Assembly (NCBI RefSeq): GCF_000699445.3 | Contig: NC_067196.1 | Span: 2,976,001-3,040,000, forward strand | Source: Schistosoma haematobium | Lineage: Eukaryota; Platyhelminthes; Trematoda; Strigeidida; Schistosomatidae | Direction of reading: 5' to 3' | Length of the DNA stretch: 64,000 bases | In this document: positions 39,933-52,699 of the stretch, in pieces | Numbering within the stretch: position 1 is the stretch's first letter | Layout of the letters: each line of letters begins with the position of its first letter | Program-made: the position numbers and the translations under genes | The notes under the pieces: generated by a model | What the model saw: only the letters and a program-made list of their open reading frames with translations | The model's database searches: none | What the model was told of the DNA's origin: nothing

Positions 39933-40640
39933 ATTGACGTGCTAAAACAAACAACAAAACAGATAACTTGAAGAAATATCTAGATCAAAGGAACAGGTAG
40001 CCTAGATATTCAAGCAATAAAGAATGATTGTTCTGTATTGTGTTGACTGACGTTTAGTTTTGAGCTCTGTTCTTTAGATAAGTCCAACCATTGACGCTTG
40101 GTTAACCACCGATTCACATGTATCTCGTGTAGGATGAAGAAAATACTTCACTGAATAGACTGATCGATTCCTCAATGAATTGTCAACTAGATAATTATTT
40201 TGCCAACAGACACTGACAGAAATGTGAAATAACGACAATTCGATGTGAGGAATTCTCTTTTTCCCTAAGTTTCTTACTCATTAACCTCGGGAGTGTTTAA
40301 AGTTGATTTCATCCTAAATTGTTTTGCGGCCTCATAGGTATTAAAAGTTGGTACTGATAATTATTTGGTCAAGTAGTGAATTTAGATGATCGACTCATTG
40401 TCGAATGAGGCCTGACCAATAATGCTTCTGCACACAGGTTTCAGTTAAAGGACGGAGACTTGACGATGTCAATCTAGTCTATAAAACATTGGTTTGTGCT
40501 GGTTTCGAGAACAGTCGCTTGACTTCAAGAACCGTTTTGAAGCACATCTGTGGTTGCGTGGTGTGACTAGAAATCCCTAGACAACACGATGCACATATTG
40601 CACATGCTTAACTTCCAAGTCATCCATAAAAACTAACGAA

Positions 40641-41330
40641 GGCGAGTTCAGAATTAGATCGCTCTGTAATAATATGAAAACTCGTAATCTGACATTGATT
40701 GTCGTTAACCGTATTGTTTTTCCGACGAACAAGTAAATCCTTGAGCATCACTACACCTTGACATTCAACGATCACATGAGTAATCGTGCCATATTACTAT
40801 ATTTTATTATCGCGATTTGCGCTATTATGAATGTGCATGTTAATCGCTGGTAACGAAGCTTGAGTTGTTGGATCAGCATCGCTTTATTGATTAAGCTCTT
40901 GAGAGCTTGCCTCCTACTCAATCTCTGGGCATCCAACCGAGATTTCATCTTATGTAAATTCTGTGGCGGATCAAAAACTGGTTTCTTTCAAATACCCTTG
41001 CTAAGTATGTTGTTGAGTACTTTCAGCATTCTGAATATTATCCACACGATGATGTGTATAAGGCTTGCGGTCGACAGGTTTTAGATGTCTAGCCAGCAGC
41101 TTCGGATATCAGTCAACTAATTCCATGCGTCAATTGGAATTCTACAGAGCGTGCGCGAAATGCGATCAAAAGATTTAATGCAGGGATAGTTTATGTACAG
41201 TAAAATGTGAGTATTCGAACTGATAGATTGAGCCAAGAAACTCTGAAAACTTTTGAAATTACATATGTATATGTGAATATCAAATCAAACCCATAAAATG
41301 TGATAATTTATCTTCTGCTTGTTTCACAGA
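40641..41330. repeat. Direct repeat, inner copy (left arm)
   Basis: Partner of 30921-31640. It ends about 120 bases before the inner edge of the palindrome arm. Confidence 0.85.
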
Positions 41331-41448
41331 TGATTTATTAAAACAATAAGTTGATAAAACCTTTTCAAAAATTTTTATAGCCTGAGTGAACCGGCTGATT
41401 GTATTTTCGGAACATTATTGACAGTTCATTACTTTGCCACACAGACTA

Positions 41449-42890
41449 ATCGCGTTTTTTTCACAATTTTTCTTCTGCAATTTGGTAAATTCGTTGAATT
41501 TTTATTATAAATGTTCTTTTGGCAAAACTTGATTGTCATATCACATACTTTATTATGTGAATAAAAATGATCGGTCGATCAACAGAGACTGATGCACTAA
41601 CCATTACACAACGGCAGTTACTGCTTCACAAATAAAAATTATTGTTTCTAATGATTTCACAATATAACTCCTTTCCATGAGAAAAACTTTAGGATGATCA
41701 TTTATTATTTTCACTAAAGATATTCAAGATGAAATAACCTTGCTCAATCAGCTTCATACTTGCCATCTGACTGTAGAATGAATGGATCGGTAATGGACGG
41801 ATTGCGTTCATGGACATACACACATCAGTGATCACTGAACAACAAATAAGTTTACTTAATATGGTTGTTATCTCCTAAGTTCACGTTAAAGTCAGTCTCG
41901 TGTTGAAAAGCAGACGCATCAAGAGAACTGTATCGATTATGGGGAAACGTAAAATAAAAATAAGGTCTCATCGGAACATTGTTTACACGCAACGTATGTT
42001 TGAGAACCATATTTCAACATTCCATCTCATCCAAGATTGTATTCAAACACTATTTAGTTATAATCACGCCTTGAATTGATTCTTAACAACCTCATTTACG
42101 TACACAGTACATGTAAGGATGTGTTGCCTGAAAATGCAAAAAACGTTTAACTAAGAATAAAGACAGTATTATTAAGATAAATATAATCGAGACTATTCCG
42201 CACTTGAATTTTGTTGTGATTTTTGTTCGCTTCATCACGAAACCATGGGTTACTTGAGGTAATGTGGGTTGAATGTAGGATTGAAGTTTCGTTTCTCTCT
42301 GTCTCCAACATCTATTCGATAATATTGTTCATAAATGTGGTTTGGACCACTGAAAGCGACACTGAAATTGATCACAAAGGCCAATCGAAATAATTGAGTG
42401 AAGACTTAGTATTGGATTATCCTAAAACTTATATAATAATTGAAATGTTCGATGTTTCTTTGAAGAAGCTTCAATCAGCTTATCATAAGCTCATTGAAAC
42501 TTATGAAATTACAGCTGCTGACTGAAAAACAAAGGTAAATGACATCCTTTTAAACCATTACACCTTATTTCAACAAACTGCTTGTTACAAATGTCGACTA
42601 GTGTTCGTATAATCTCTCTGCTGTTTCCTCCATAAACTCAAACGCTACTTGCGACATTTTATGTCCATAATTATACGCGAGCCATACTGTTGTTCCATGA
42701 TAAAAGGTGAGTGGCTAGGGAGTAAAGAACCCGACTAAGAGTAATTGAAGAAAACAGCAGCGATACATTTTTTATTAATAATCTGAACAAAGCGAGCATC
42801 TGCTTAAGAGAGGGAAAAATGTGCACGTATTCGAGTACTTCAGCGTAGGCTTTAACATGTAGAAGTTACACCGTGAAGAATAAACGTGAT
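41449..42890. other. P2 spacer
   Basis: 1.44 kb, non-palindromic. 41.58-41.88 kb resembles the 3' flank of copy B (15.9-16.2 kb) and 41.88-42.24 kb resembles 5.69-6.13 kb, both plus-oriented. The spacer therefore belongs with the right arm, and the inversion break lies at its left edge. 42.24-42.89 kb holds nothing I recognise. No coding region is supported. Confidence 0.7.
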
Positions 42891-44405
42891 CAGTCTGTGT
42901 GGCAAAGTAATGAACTGTCAATAATGTTCCGAAAATACAATCAGCCGGTTCACTCAGGCTATAAAAATTTTTGAAAAGGTTTTATCAACTTATTGTTTTA
43001 ATAAATCATCTGTGAAACAAGCAGAAGATAAATTATCACATTTTATGGGTTTGATTTGATATTCACATATACATATGTAATTTCAAAAGTTTTCAGAGTT
43101 TCTTGGCTCAATCTATCAGTTCGAATACTCACATTTTACTGTACATAAACTATCCCTGCATTAAATCTTTTGATCGCATTTCGCGCACGCTCTGTAGAAT
43201 TCCAATTGACGCATGGAATTAGTTGACTGATATCCGAAGCTGCTGGCTAGACATCTAAAACCTGTCGACCGCAAGCCTTATACACATCATCGTGTGGATA
43301 ATATTCAGAATGCTGAAAGTACTCAACAACATACTTAGCAAGGGTATTTGAAAGAAACCAGTTTTTGATCCGCCACAGAATTTACATAAGATGAAATCTC
43401 GGTTGGATGCCCAGAGATTGAGTAGGAGGCAAGCTCTCAAGAGCTTAATCAATAAAGCGATGCTGATCCAACAACTCAAGCTTCGTTACCAGCGATTAAC
43501 ATGCACATTCATAATAGCGCAAATCGCGATAATAAAATATAGTAATATGGCACGATTACTCATGTGATCGTTGAATGTCAAGGTGTAGTGATGCTCAAGG
43601 ATTTACTTGTTCGTCGGAAAAACAATACGGTTAACGACAATCAATGTCAGATTACGAGTTTTCATATTATTACAGAGCGATCTAATTCTGAACTCGCCTT
43701 CGTTAGTTTTTATGGATGACTTGGAAGTTAAGCATGTGCAATATGTGCATCGTGTTGTCTAGGGATTTCTAGTCACACCACGCAACCACAGATGTGCTTC
43801 AAAACGGTTCTTGAAGTCAAGCGACTGTTCTCGAAACCAGCACAAACCAATGTTTTATAGACTAGATTGACATCGTCAAGTCTCCGTCCTTTAACTGAAA
43901 CCTGTGTGCAGAAGCATTATTGGTCAGGCCTCATTCGACAATGAGTCGATCATCTAAATTCACTACTTGACCAAATAATTATCAGTACCAACTTTTAATA
44001 CCTATGAGGCCGCAAAACAATTTAGGATGAAATCAACTTTAAACACTCCCGAGGTTAATGAGTAAGAAACTTCGGGAAAAGAGAATTCCTCACATCGAAT
44101 TGTCGTTATTTCACATTTCTGTCAGTGTCTGTTGGCAAAATAATTATCTAGTTGACAATTCATTGAGGAATCGATCAGTCTATTCAGTGAAGTATTTTCT
44201 TCATCCTACACGAGATACATGTGAATCGGTGGTTAACCAAGCGTCAATGGTTGGACTTATCTAAAGAACAGAGCTCAAAACTAAACGTCAGTCAACACAA
44301 TACAGAACAATCATTCTTTATTGCTTGAATATCTAGGCTACCTGTTCCTTTGATCTAGATATTTCTTCAAGTTATCTGTTTTGTTGTTTGTTTTAGCACG
44401 TCAAT

Positions 44406-44687
44406 ATGTCTATTGTGCTCGCAATCTATTCGGGCGCGTTTATGAAAAGTTTACAACCTTTCGCTATACGGGATACCGAAAGGTACAATCAGCGACATCA
44501 TGGTGGCTGGCAATATGCAATGAAACGAATGAACATTAATCAATCGTGGATAACCGAATCCCTAACATCTAACTGGTCACCATTCGAAATTTATCGTCAT
44601 AATCGATCAAGATATAAGAAAAAGAAACTTGTTGAAATACTTTATGCTGAGAATTCTATGTTGTACCAAAAGTATAATGTTGAATAA
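44406..44687 (+). CDS. 93-codon single-exon ORF, unknown function (right arm)
   Basis: Open frame from ATG 44406 to TAA 44687, rich in Arg, Tyr, Asn and Trp (for example RDTERYNQRHHGGWQYAMK), with no signal peptide or membrane segment. GTTTTAG sits just before it, and an AATAAA overlaps the stop and leads into an AAT/AAC-rich tail to about 44716. Compared with P1 the whole block (about 44326-44716) is an insertion, which fits a retroposed transcript or a small element. Decayed relatives lie at 57.89-58.27 and 25.64-25.84 kb, with a trace near 5.3 kb. I recognise no family. The composition looks more protein-like than chance ORFs here, but no independent intact copy exists to test selection. 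Confidence 0.4.
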   Translation: MSIVLAIYSGAFMKSLQPFAIRDTERYNQRHHGGWQYAMKRMNINQSWITESLTSNWSPFEIYRHNRSRYKKKKLVEILYAENSMLYQKYNVE

Positions 44688-45129
44688 AGCTTCTTATAAT
44701 AATAACAATAATAACATATATGAGGAGGTGATAGGTGTGATAATGATGAGCTTGGAAACTGTCAGATAATAGCTGATGATTTGAGTGAAACATGTAACAT
44801 GGCTCGTACTAGTGAGAGGACTGTCGTAGAGACAAGGAACACTAAAATGAGAACGCTGAAATGATGATGCAGTAGTTCTTCATTGATTATCAGATGGTTC
44901 ATGGTTTGATGAATTGGATCCGACTAGAAACATACATGGAGAAAACGAGGACCGTCAATGAGTATCACGTGATGTGCTTCATGTAAACGTGTAAAGAAAT
45001 CGTGTTTTTACGGAACTGAGCACGGTGAGTGAGATTATATGAGATTATGAGATCAGTATTAATAATTACATTATGTGTTCTGCAAACGTGCCATCTTCTT
45101 TCACTGGTTAAAATCATGTAAATTTCAGT

Positions 45130-45140
45130 GTATATATAAC
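45130..45140 (+). promoter_or_regulatory. TATA box of copy D
   Basis: GTATATATAAC, followed about 25 bases later by GTGCTCAGTTATC, a likely start region, and by the ATG at 45199 (or 45196). Confidence 0.65.
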
Positions 45141-45839
45141 AGTGTTGGAAAGATTGTGTGCTCAGTTATCACAATACATCAGCAGATTTGAATTGATGAT
45201 GAGAGTACAGTGAGTTGAGGTCTTGTTTTTATTGCCTGTTTGACAATTACTGTTATCTACGAATCAGGTAAGAGTGATAAACCATTCTTTATTTTTGGAA
45301 TGAGGAGCTAGTCGTTTCTTTTCTCAATCACGTTTTTTCATTTATTGACTTTGTTCTTCACTTGATTCAGTGCTTGACCGAATAAATCTTTTATATGGGT
45401 TAAATGAGACACAGATCTCTGCCAATACGACGGCGTCCTTGCTAAGTATTCTGTTTTGGTATGTACTTACCGTTGCAACATCTCACGGATTGTGGAAAAG
45501 GTTTCCGACAGATTCTCGCAAAACGATTATTTTCTATTTTAATCGAGAGCACGATCCAGTCTGATTTCAATGAGTTTCGACGTTAAACTAATCATACTAC
45601 GAAGAAATGGTTCGTCAAACGTTTATTAGTCATAAAACTCCTAATGAAACCATTCATATTGCTTCGGACTAGATGATCGTTTCGCATAACGAACATAGTA
45701 CACACTGGTATTGTATATAACTGCCGAGCTCACACAATAAACAGTTGGACTGAAAATCACTGATAAATGTGATGTTAGCTTCACATGATAGTTAAAATAA
45801 TGTGTTTGATGTATATGGTCATGAGAGCTGAGCTGAGCT

Positions 45840-45910
45840 GAATTCGAGTCTGTGATAGAAGTGTATTCAACTGACAAGTTCCAAATAAGACGAAACGCTC
45901 GCCTTGGATT
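45840..45910 (+). repeat. Hammerhead-bearing SINE remnant (copy D intron 1)
   Basis: TTCAACTGACAAGTTCCAA then ATAAGACGAAACGC: CTGACAA replaces the CTGANGA consensus, the stem II region is partly kept and GAAAC is intact. It aligns with 10.2 kb in copy B. Confidence 0.5.
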
Positions 45911-48900
45911 CCACGTCCTTCATCATCAATCTCTGCATATAAAGTGTACTTGATTTCGTTAACATGAGAACGCAATGATCTATTCCCCTTAACAAAGTAC
46001 TGGGACGAGATATATTAAAAGTTATGCTAGAAATATTGATTCTCTAAACTGTTGATTGCAATCTGGTATGTAAGATTTATTCATCAACAATCTGTCGAGT
46101 GAACGATCTCCCGTAATCAAGTTTCGTACAAAAATATTCCAGTCAATTAGCGGTTTTCACTGTCTTCGTATTTTTCAAAGATGTGTTTTGCACTTCATCG
46201 ACCATGTTAATTGTCTATTGTTTGCAGGTCACTGTGTTTCCTTGTGTCAACACTTGTTATCATCCTACATGTAGGATACGGTCAAGTCAACTTTGAATAC
46301 TACTTGTTTGCTGTGACTTGGCCACCATCGTATTATCTGGCGCAAAAAGTAATAAAACTTTCGTTTACTTGAAATGTTATCCTTTACCATGAACTTGAAT
46401 CTATCGATTCACGTTTCACAGATGAATTTTATTGATTAATATACAATGAAATCAATCTGTACGATTCTCTTCCGTTCGTGGATATGGACCAGAGTCATTC
46501 GCTGATCGAGTACTGATCATTGTGATATTCATTGACAGGTTACGCTCACATTGTAGAGGTAATACTTTATTTCACCAAACATGGGGATTCTAACTGTATA
46601 TTGATTGGATTGAATCAGGACAATTAGGCACATCACTGCCAAAGATTGCTTGAAACTGAACACAATGACATTTCCAGTGTTTAGGTCTGTCAGCTTGGGT
46701 ATGGGTTATTTCGAGTGTATATCAAGGATCAGCTTTTGAAGGCAAATGGCCGAAGCAACTTATTTCACTTTGAAAAATTATCTAGTCACTTGAATCGCAT
46801 TTGATAAGCTTCAACACATATTATATTCACATACATCGTTGTTCAACTGAGTAATAATTATTTGAAATTCTTCCTTTTAGAGTGCTCCACCGAAAGAATT
46901 AGATGGTTTTACTATTCATGGAATGTGGTAAGATTACATCTAATTTATGAAATATGTGCTTTGTAATGTTGTCGAATATACACAAGCAATGTCATGGATA
47001 ATCATTGGGCACTATGTCTGTAAACTTCCGACCTGCTATGTTAGATCCAATGACCATTAGTACGATTTTATAATAAGAGCTTATCCGAAATGCCTACAGG
47101 TTTCAACATTACATTGTTGTACACTCATGTCAAACAGCATTCTTGAAAACATTGAACTTATTATTTATGAAATAGTGTTGAATGATGAGTTGAGTGCCTA
47201 GCATTGACTTGTCGTTTTCAGCGCGTCCGTGCGACGGAGTAAATTTAAATTGTGGAGCTCATCGATCAGCATCAAATTACATTTGGTCTCAGTTCCACTG
47301 TTTCACTAAGGAACAGTAAGTTTTCTGACCACCGTAACAACAATAATGCATGCTGTGAATCAATATAATGGCGTTGAATAGATTTAAGTGGGCACACTCA
47401 TATACGCTTTGCAACTACTATGATTTAATTATTCCGAATGATACACACATTTTACACTGAAATTATAGCTGTTTATTGATAAATATAAGCAATCAAATTT
47501 CCAAAATATACAACTCAGTGAATGGATGTAAATATTTGGTTAACTGTAATGTATTTTGTATATCATTTTTTAAGGCCCAAAATTGCACGTCATAAAAATC
47601 CAAAGTGTAAATCGAAAGAACAATTTGATATAGCACAATTGCAGGTTAGTCAGATATAAATTTCAGCCATTTTTAATCATGTTCACACTATCTCATTTTA
47701 ATTAACTTATCGAATGTCAAGCAAACCACTGGATTTGTATCAGCCACTGCTTGGTAGTGATTGAGCTAATTGCTATTTTCTATAAGCAGATAATGCTAAA
47801 GTTTGATCGATTTTTGATCCTCGAGCGATGTTCATCACCGGATGGGAATAAACGTGGAATTTTACAATGATGCTGCGAACAAAAGTGTTTAATTTCGCTT
47901 GTTCGTAGCAGATTTTCCGATGCAATAATTCACTAAGGCCATTCTTTAAATTTATTCTCTCATTCTATTTCAGGGACTACTAAGCGATCTAAAAACTGTG
48001 GCCATTTTTGAAAAATTACAGCTATCCAGCTGTATTTTGGTAAGAGATCTGATAATATTTCATTAACCGAATATTTCTTCCGGGGATTAAACAACGTTCT
48101 CTGTCGATTAAACGATATAGTTTTCTGGTCATGATCCCCAATGTAACTGGCAATTGAACCACACTCCGTAAACGCAAACATCATTGAGCAGATGAGAACG
48201 TTTGATAGTTACTAAGTTGAAGTGGTTTTGTGTAAAGAAGCCATGCAGTGATGATATTTTGGCTCGGAAAATGAACTTCAGATGAAGATGTGTGTTCTGT
48301 CGAAAGCAGAATGATCTGCAAATGGAAATCAACCCTCGACGATATGCTTTGTTGACTGATGAATGTGACAGAATTGACAAAGACTTCCTGTATTGTTTCA
48401 TTGAATTGACGTTGTTAGAAGCCATCGTGTTGTCATTCATGTTTTCGATTTGTCGTCGAACAAATTTCAATTATGTATAAGTCTTGTGAGTAAAACATCA
48501 CAGAAAAATCAACATAAAAATGATAAGGCACTTTATGCTGAATCTTCAACTTTCAGATGATTGAAACTAGGGGTCTTTCAACAAACAATAAACTCATGAT
48601 GTTCGTTTTCGAAGACAGTTTAGGCCGTTATCGTGTACTTTTCAAATTACATTTGGTTACTTTATGAAATATTTTCAACTGTGTCCACTTATAGGAAATA
48701 TGAATTTGACATACATGGCAGGTGTGCACTACAGGACCCTCTAATCGGTAATCAATATCGGTACTTCAAATTTGGTATTGACGAGATGAAAAACTGAAAC
48801 TACTGGAGTAAGTGATCCATGTTGTAATAAATTTATGATAACATATAGTTAGCCATATTGATCGTCCTCATATTCGTGATCGACTTGTGAAACAAACTAA

Positions 48901-49792
48901 TCATACTGACTATGAACAGATGCGTTATGTCCTATAAGTGGGATTGAGGACGCCCATTTTCGACTGAAATGAGGCTCTTCAGTTGTTTTCAGTAATACGA
49001 CTGAGAAGAGCATATAATTTGATCATGCGTATCGGTTGATTAAACAACCGATGTCTGATGAGTAAAAACCGGATGTCTAATGTTACTGTGTAAGTGAATA
49101 CTTGTTAAATTAGCCAATTACATCTTATATCTTTGTTTATATTTGTTTTCTATTATTTTAGTAATCTGAAAAACATGGTATCACACCGCATGCTTCCATG
49201 AAATATGATGTAAGTCTTAGAGAATAAATCAATTTTCATGACTGCACCATCATATATGCTCGATAAAATAATGGTTGGGATCTAACCCAGTTCAAACGTC
49301 GGTCACATCTATAATTATGCATGATCAGATAGAGTGTGAACTCATTTAAAAGGAACATTTCATTGAACAATCAACCGTGTTACCGTTTGTTGTTAAATAA
49401 CGAATTTCCATTGAATTTGAGGGGGATATTTTAACATAATTGGCCGACTCCAAGAGATACCTACTAACTATTCAAAGTGATGCGAATGTTGTACGAAATC
49501 TGTCAGTGTGATCACTGATACTAAACTAGTGTGATGGCTTCATGAACCGAATGTCGACGTCAGTTAGAACTGACAAAACAAGGATTAAGAACTTCAATGG
49601 TTAACAGGCAAGAACAGTAAATGTTTTGCTACTCTAGATAAACGACTATTATTTCACGAAACAAGCTACACTTGGATAATCTCATATCCAACACAGTGAA
49701 AGGTACGTGAATCCGTTCACATCAGAATTGAAATTTTGTAAGCTGTAGCTTTTTTCAGTAAGAAAACTGTGAGCAAATACTACTACTACCAC

Positions 49793-49794
<2 letters not shown>

Positions 49795-49827
<33 letters not shown>
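49795..49827. repeat. (TTA)11 microsatellite in copy D intron 7
   Basis: Eleven units against ten in the left arm. Confidence 0.95.
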
Positions 49828-49828
<1 letters not shown>

Positions 49829-50472
49829 TAGTAGTAGTGGTTTTCTTTATATGTAGAGGATGGTTTCCCCAGTCTGGTCGCCTCTGTGTGCCTCTACTAC
49901 TTCACATTTGAAAATATCCACCTCCCTCTTCACTTGTGTCTCATACCTTCATGACTGTATTTGCAACTGTTTGTGACGTTACGTCATTTAATTAACCATC
50001 TCCATTACTTTTAAATATTGTTGCAAAAGCATTGTAATCATTATATTTCATACATATTAGAAATGAATTTTCGTTCTATTTTTCACAGGCAAGCGATTTT
50101 CAGAACGTACTGAAGAAAGAATACGGTCACCATGGTTTCTTGAAGTGCACCAATGTAATCGGACAGGTGAGTGTATCAGTAATCAGTAATCGATTCCTTT
50201 ACGAATGTAAAAATAAAACACGTTTTTTTATCGTACCATTCGACTTTCCAGAATGTTATATAACTGGTAAACGGTATTTCAGCAAACTGTTAATAAGAAT
50301 GTAGTTAGACAATAAGTGAAGTTGAAAGCATATTGTAACTGATTTGAAGTGAAAATATGAACCAACAAACCTGCCTCGATATTGTCTTAATTCACGAGCT
50401 TTATAAGCAGATATTGATTGTGACTAGCAGTGGATGCGAACAAATGCAAGTGGAATCAAACTTCACCCCATT

Positions 50473-50640
50473 GCACAAACAGGTGGCTATCAGGATTCAG
50501 TAACTAGGTGGATAACGTGATGGTGATTGGCGCGATAGCTACAAGGTTCGAGTCTTGAAGTGAACATCAACCCAGGGATGCAAGTACGTCCAGCTGAGCA
50601 GTCCTAAATAGGATGAAACGTGTGTCCACTACCAGGCAGT
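50473..50640 (+). repeat. tRNA-like SINE fossil with hammerhead core (copy D intron 8)
   Basis: Best-preserved copy in the window. A-box-like TAACTAGGTGGATAA, B box GGTTCGAGTCT at 50545-50555, and hammerhead-like CTGAGCAGTCCTAAATAGGA then TGAAACG at 50594-50620. The core CTGANGA has become CTGAGCA, so self-cleavage is unlikely. Confidence 0.65.
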
Positions 50641-52699
50641 ATTCATCTTCGCTTATAACAATCAGATATTGCTAAATGCGAACGCGATAATTGTAGTAAT
50701 CTTACACATTATATGTTTAATAACAATTCGTGGACATTTGTCATTTACGAATTATGCACAACATCTAGTCATAATGAAATGGGTAGACAAGCAATCGTTC
50801 CGACACATGAAGTTTATAATACACTTATGTTAATTGATACCTTTAGAGCTGAACTTGATTTCGATCATTGTGAAATATTGGCTTAACTCTGCCGTTCTCT
50901 CATTTTTCCAGAGTGGAGTGCGTCTCCTGGAAGAGGTGAGGATTTGCTTCAATCTTACACATCATTACGTGGACTGCCATTCCCTCGGCGACTGTCCAAA
51001 TCAGTTCGTATTCCCTCCATATTGATTACTGCGTAAATTTGTTACAGTTAAACCTATGTTTAATAATAAAGTTGAAACGTGTCTACTGTTTCTGTTATTT
51101 CGTATTTCTGAAGCATAATTTAAAAGATATTTGTGTAAGGACAATTATATTGAATTTTTCATAGTAAATCGTGACGATAGACTTTTAATGCATCTTGCAA
51201 ACAATCGTTGATAAATCCCACAAGTGGTACACATCTAGTTGCAAGATTGTTCACTCGTTAGTCACAGACTGCTATCGGTAAATCGGTGAACTCTTGAAAA
51301 GTAGATGTCGTGAAGCACATGGTCAAATTTGTTCACAGATGGTGCGATGGTTCTGTAATTAAAAGTGATTTAAATTCTAGAAATCGTGTCGAAAGTCTTA
51401 TGAGATACATTTATGTCTTTAGAAGTGAACCACAATAAATGTTCTTATTTGTATCTCTGGATCTCCAATGAAAGCAAATAGACTAAAGCAATAATTGTCT
51501 GTAAACTTCGTAGGATAACTAATTATTATTGCTTCCAATGTGTTACCAAGTTTAATAATGAATTTATATATGAGAATTGACGAATCATTTAATTTTAAGG
51601 TTTTCAAAAGGTAAATTTTGCCTAAACACCGTTGAATATGGTAAACGCTGTTTTAAAGTGATACGAAAATCCATTGAGTACGCTATTACAACCATATGAT
51701 GATCAAATCAGCCTAATAATAATATTCGGTTTTGAAGTCATTTGTTGGCATCATATCATGTTAATCGAATGAGTCTATTCAGATACGGAATTAATTCACA
51801 GTGGTTGTTGAAACGAATTCCGAAATGCTTTCTTTCATTATGGGTAGTAATTCCTTCTGGCTATTCATATTTGCTAGATCATAAAACATTGTCTGATTGG
51901 ATGATTAATTGACATGTTCTGTGTTTGCTTCTCTCCGTCACTTCAAACTCAATTTGGCGTTTATAAAAGCAGACGAATCGAAGACACTGGATTTTCGAAT
52001 CTAGTACCAAAGATGATAATATAAAAACCTAACACAGAGAAAGAAGTTTCAAGGGACCAGTATTTGTTTCTTTTTATTGCTAGCATCTAAGTGTGATGTG
52101 AACTACTGAAATCGGCATCTTGAGCACATAGGCGAACTGAAATAATTAGGAACAGATTTACTACGCAATTGTTTTCGACTTTACATAACACTTGAAATGT
52201 TAGGTTTTCTTTTGAAGAAGCTTAGCGTTGGGAAGACACAAACTGTCTATGTTACTAGTAGAGACTCACTGTCATGGAAATGGCAAGATACGAAGCCCAC
52301 ATGTGCTGTCGATCTGACTTAAGTGTTATGTGTTGAAAAATTGAAGTCAGATAAACATCCAAAATTCAAGGTCTATAATAATATAACATTCAGACACTGG
52401 AATATCATCCACTTCAAAATATAATCACAGGTTGCTGCATACGACTTAGAACGGGCATAGGATTAGTTTGGACTTGATACTTCTTACACGATATGTCCAT
52501 CTCGTTTTATTGCTGCTGCACAAACTACAAGACTATTGAAATGGCTATTCAGACTTACTAGATCATCAAACACTGTATATGATTGTACTCCATTGTCTGA
52601 TTGAATGATCAATTGACATGATCTGTGTGGACGCTTGAATGTTTGTTTCTCACCATCACTTCGAACTCAATGTGCTTAAAAGCAGACGAACCAGAATGA

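Larger units (their letters stand above)
27310..41448. repeat. Large palindrome P2, left arm
   Basis: About 14.1 kb that is the reverse complement of 42891-57030, with paired positions summing to 84335-84340. The differences I found are isolated substitutions, single A-run indels, and one triplet in a TAA array. The outer 27187-27310 matches 57030-57155 only loosely. The inner break is at ACACAGACT (41439-41447), after which similarity ends within about ten bases. Confidence 0.95.
45199..51025 (+). pseudogene. T2 ribonuclease (omega-1-like) copy D, nine exons, right arm
   Basis: Exons: 45199-45209, 46228-46348, 46881-46927, 47575-47644, 47974-48039, 48695-48807, 49162-49209, 50089-50166, 50912-51025. 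Exon 1 encodes MRV plus two bases; exon 2 continues with a strongly hydrophobic signal peptide (CFLVSTLVIILHVGYG). CAS I is FTIHGMW; CAS II is KYEFDIHG, with His to Tyr and Lys to Ile at catalytic positions. Exon 5 is 66 bases, exon 6 is 113 and exon 7 is 48, each shorter than copy B (68, 114, 49) and each break in or beside an A-run. Exons 8 and 9 are open with good splice sites and the family's Cys pattern, ending in a short FPPY tail. AATAAA lies about 40 bases after the stop. T2 family is certain by motif; omega-1 identity is likely. Confidence 0.93.

Noticed and set aside
45370..45564. 64-codon ORF with a hydrophobic stretch, a candidate signal-peptide exon
   Set aside because: The real exon 1 and exon 2 join in phase in all copies without it, and copy B lacks the sequence.
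48717..48722. GC-AG intron directly after CAS II in copy D, or GT after CAS II in copy B
   Set aside because: Reading through keeps the family's sequence (a Cys two residues on, then KFGID), so CAS II and the next block are one exon.
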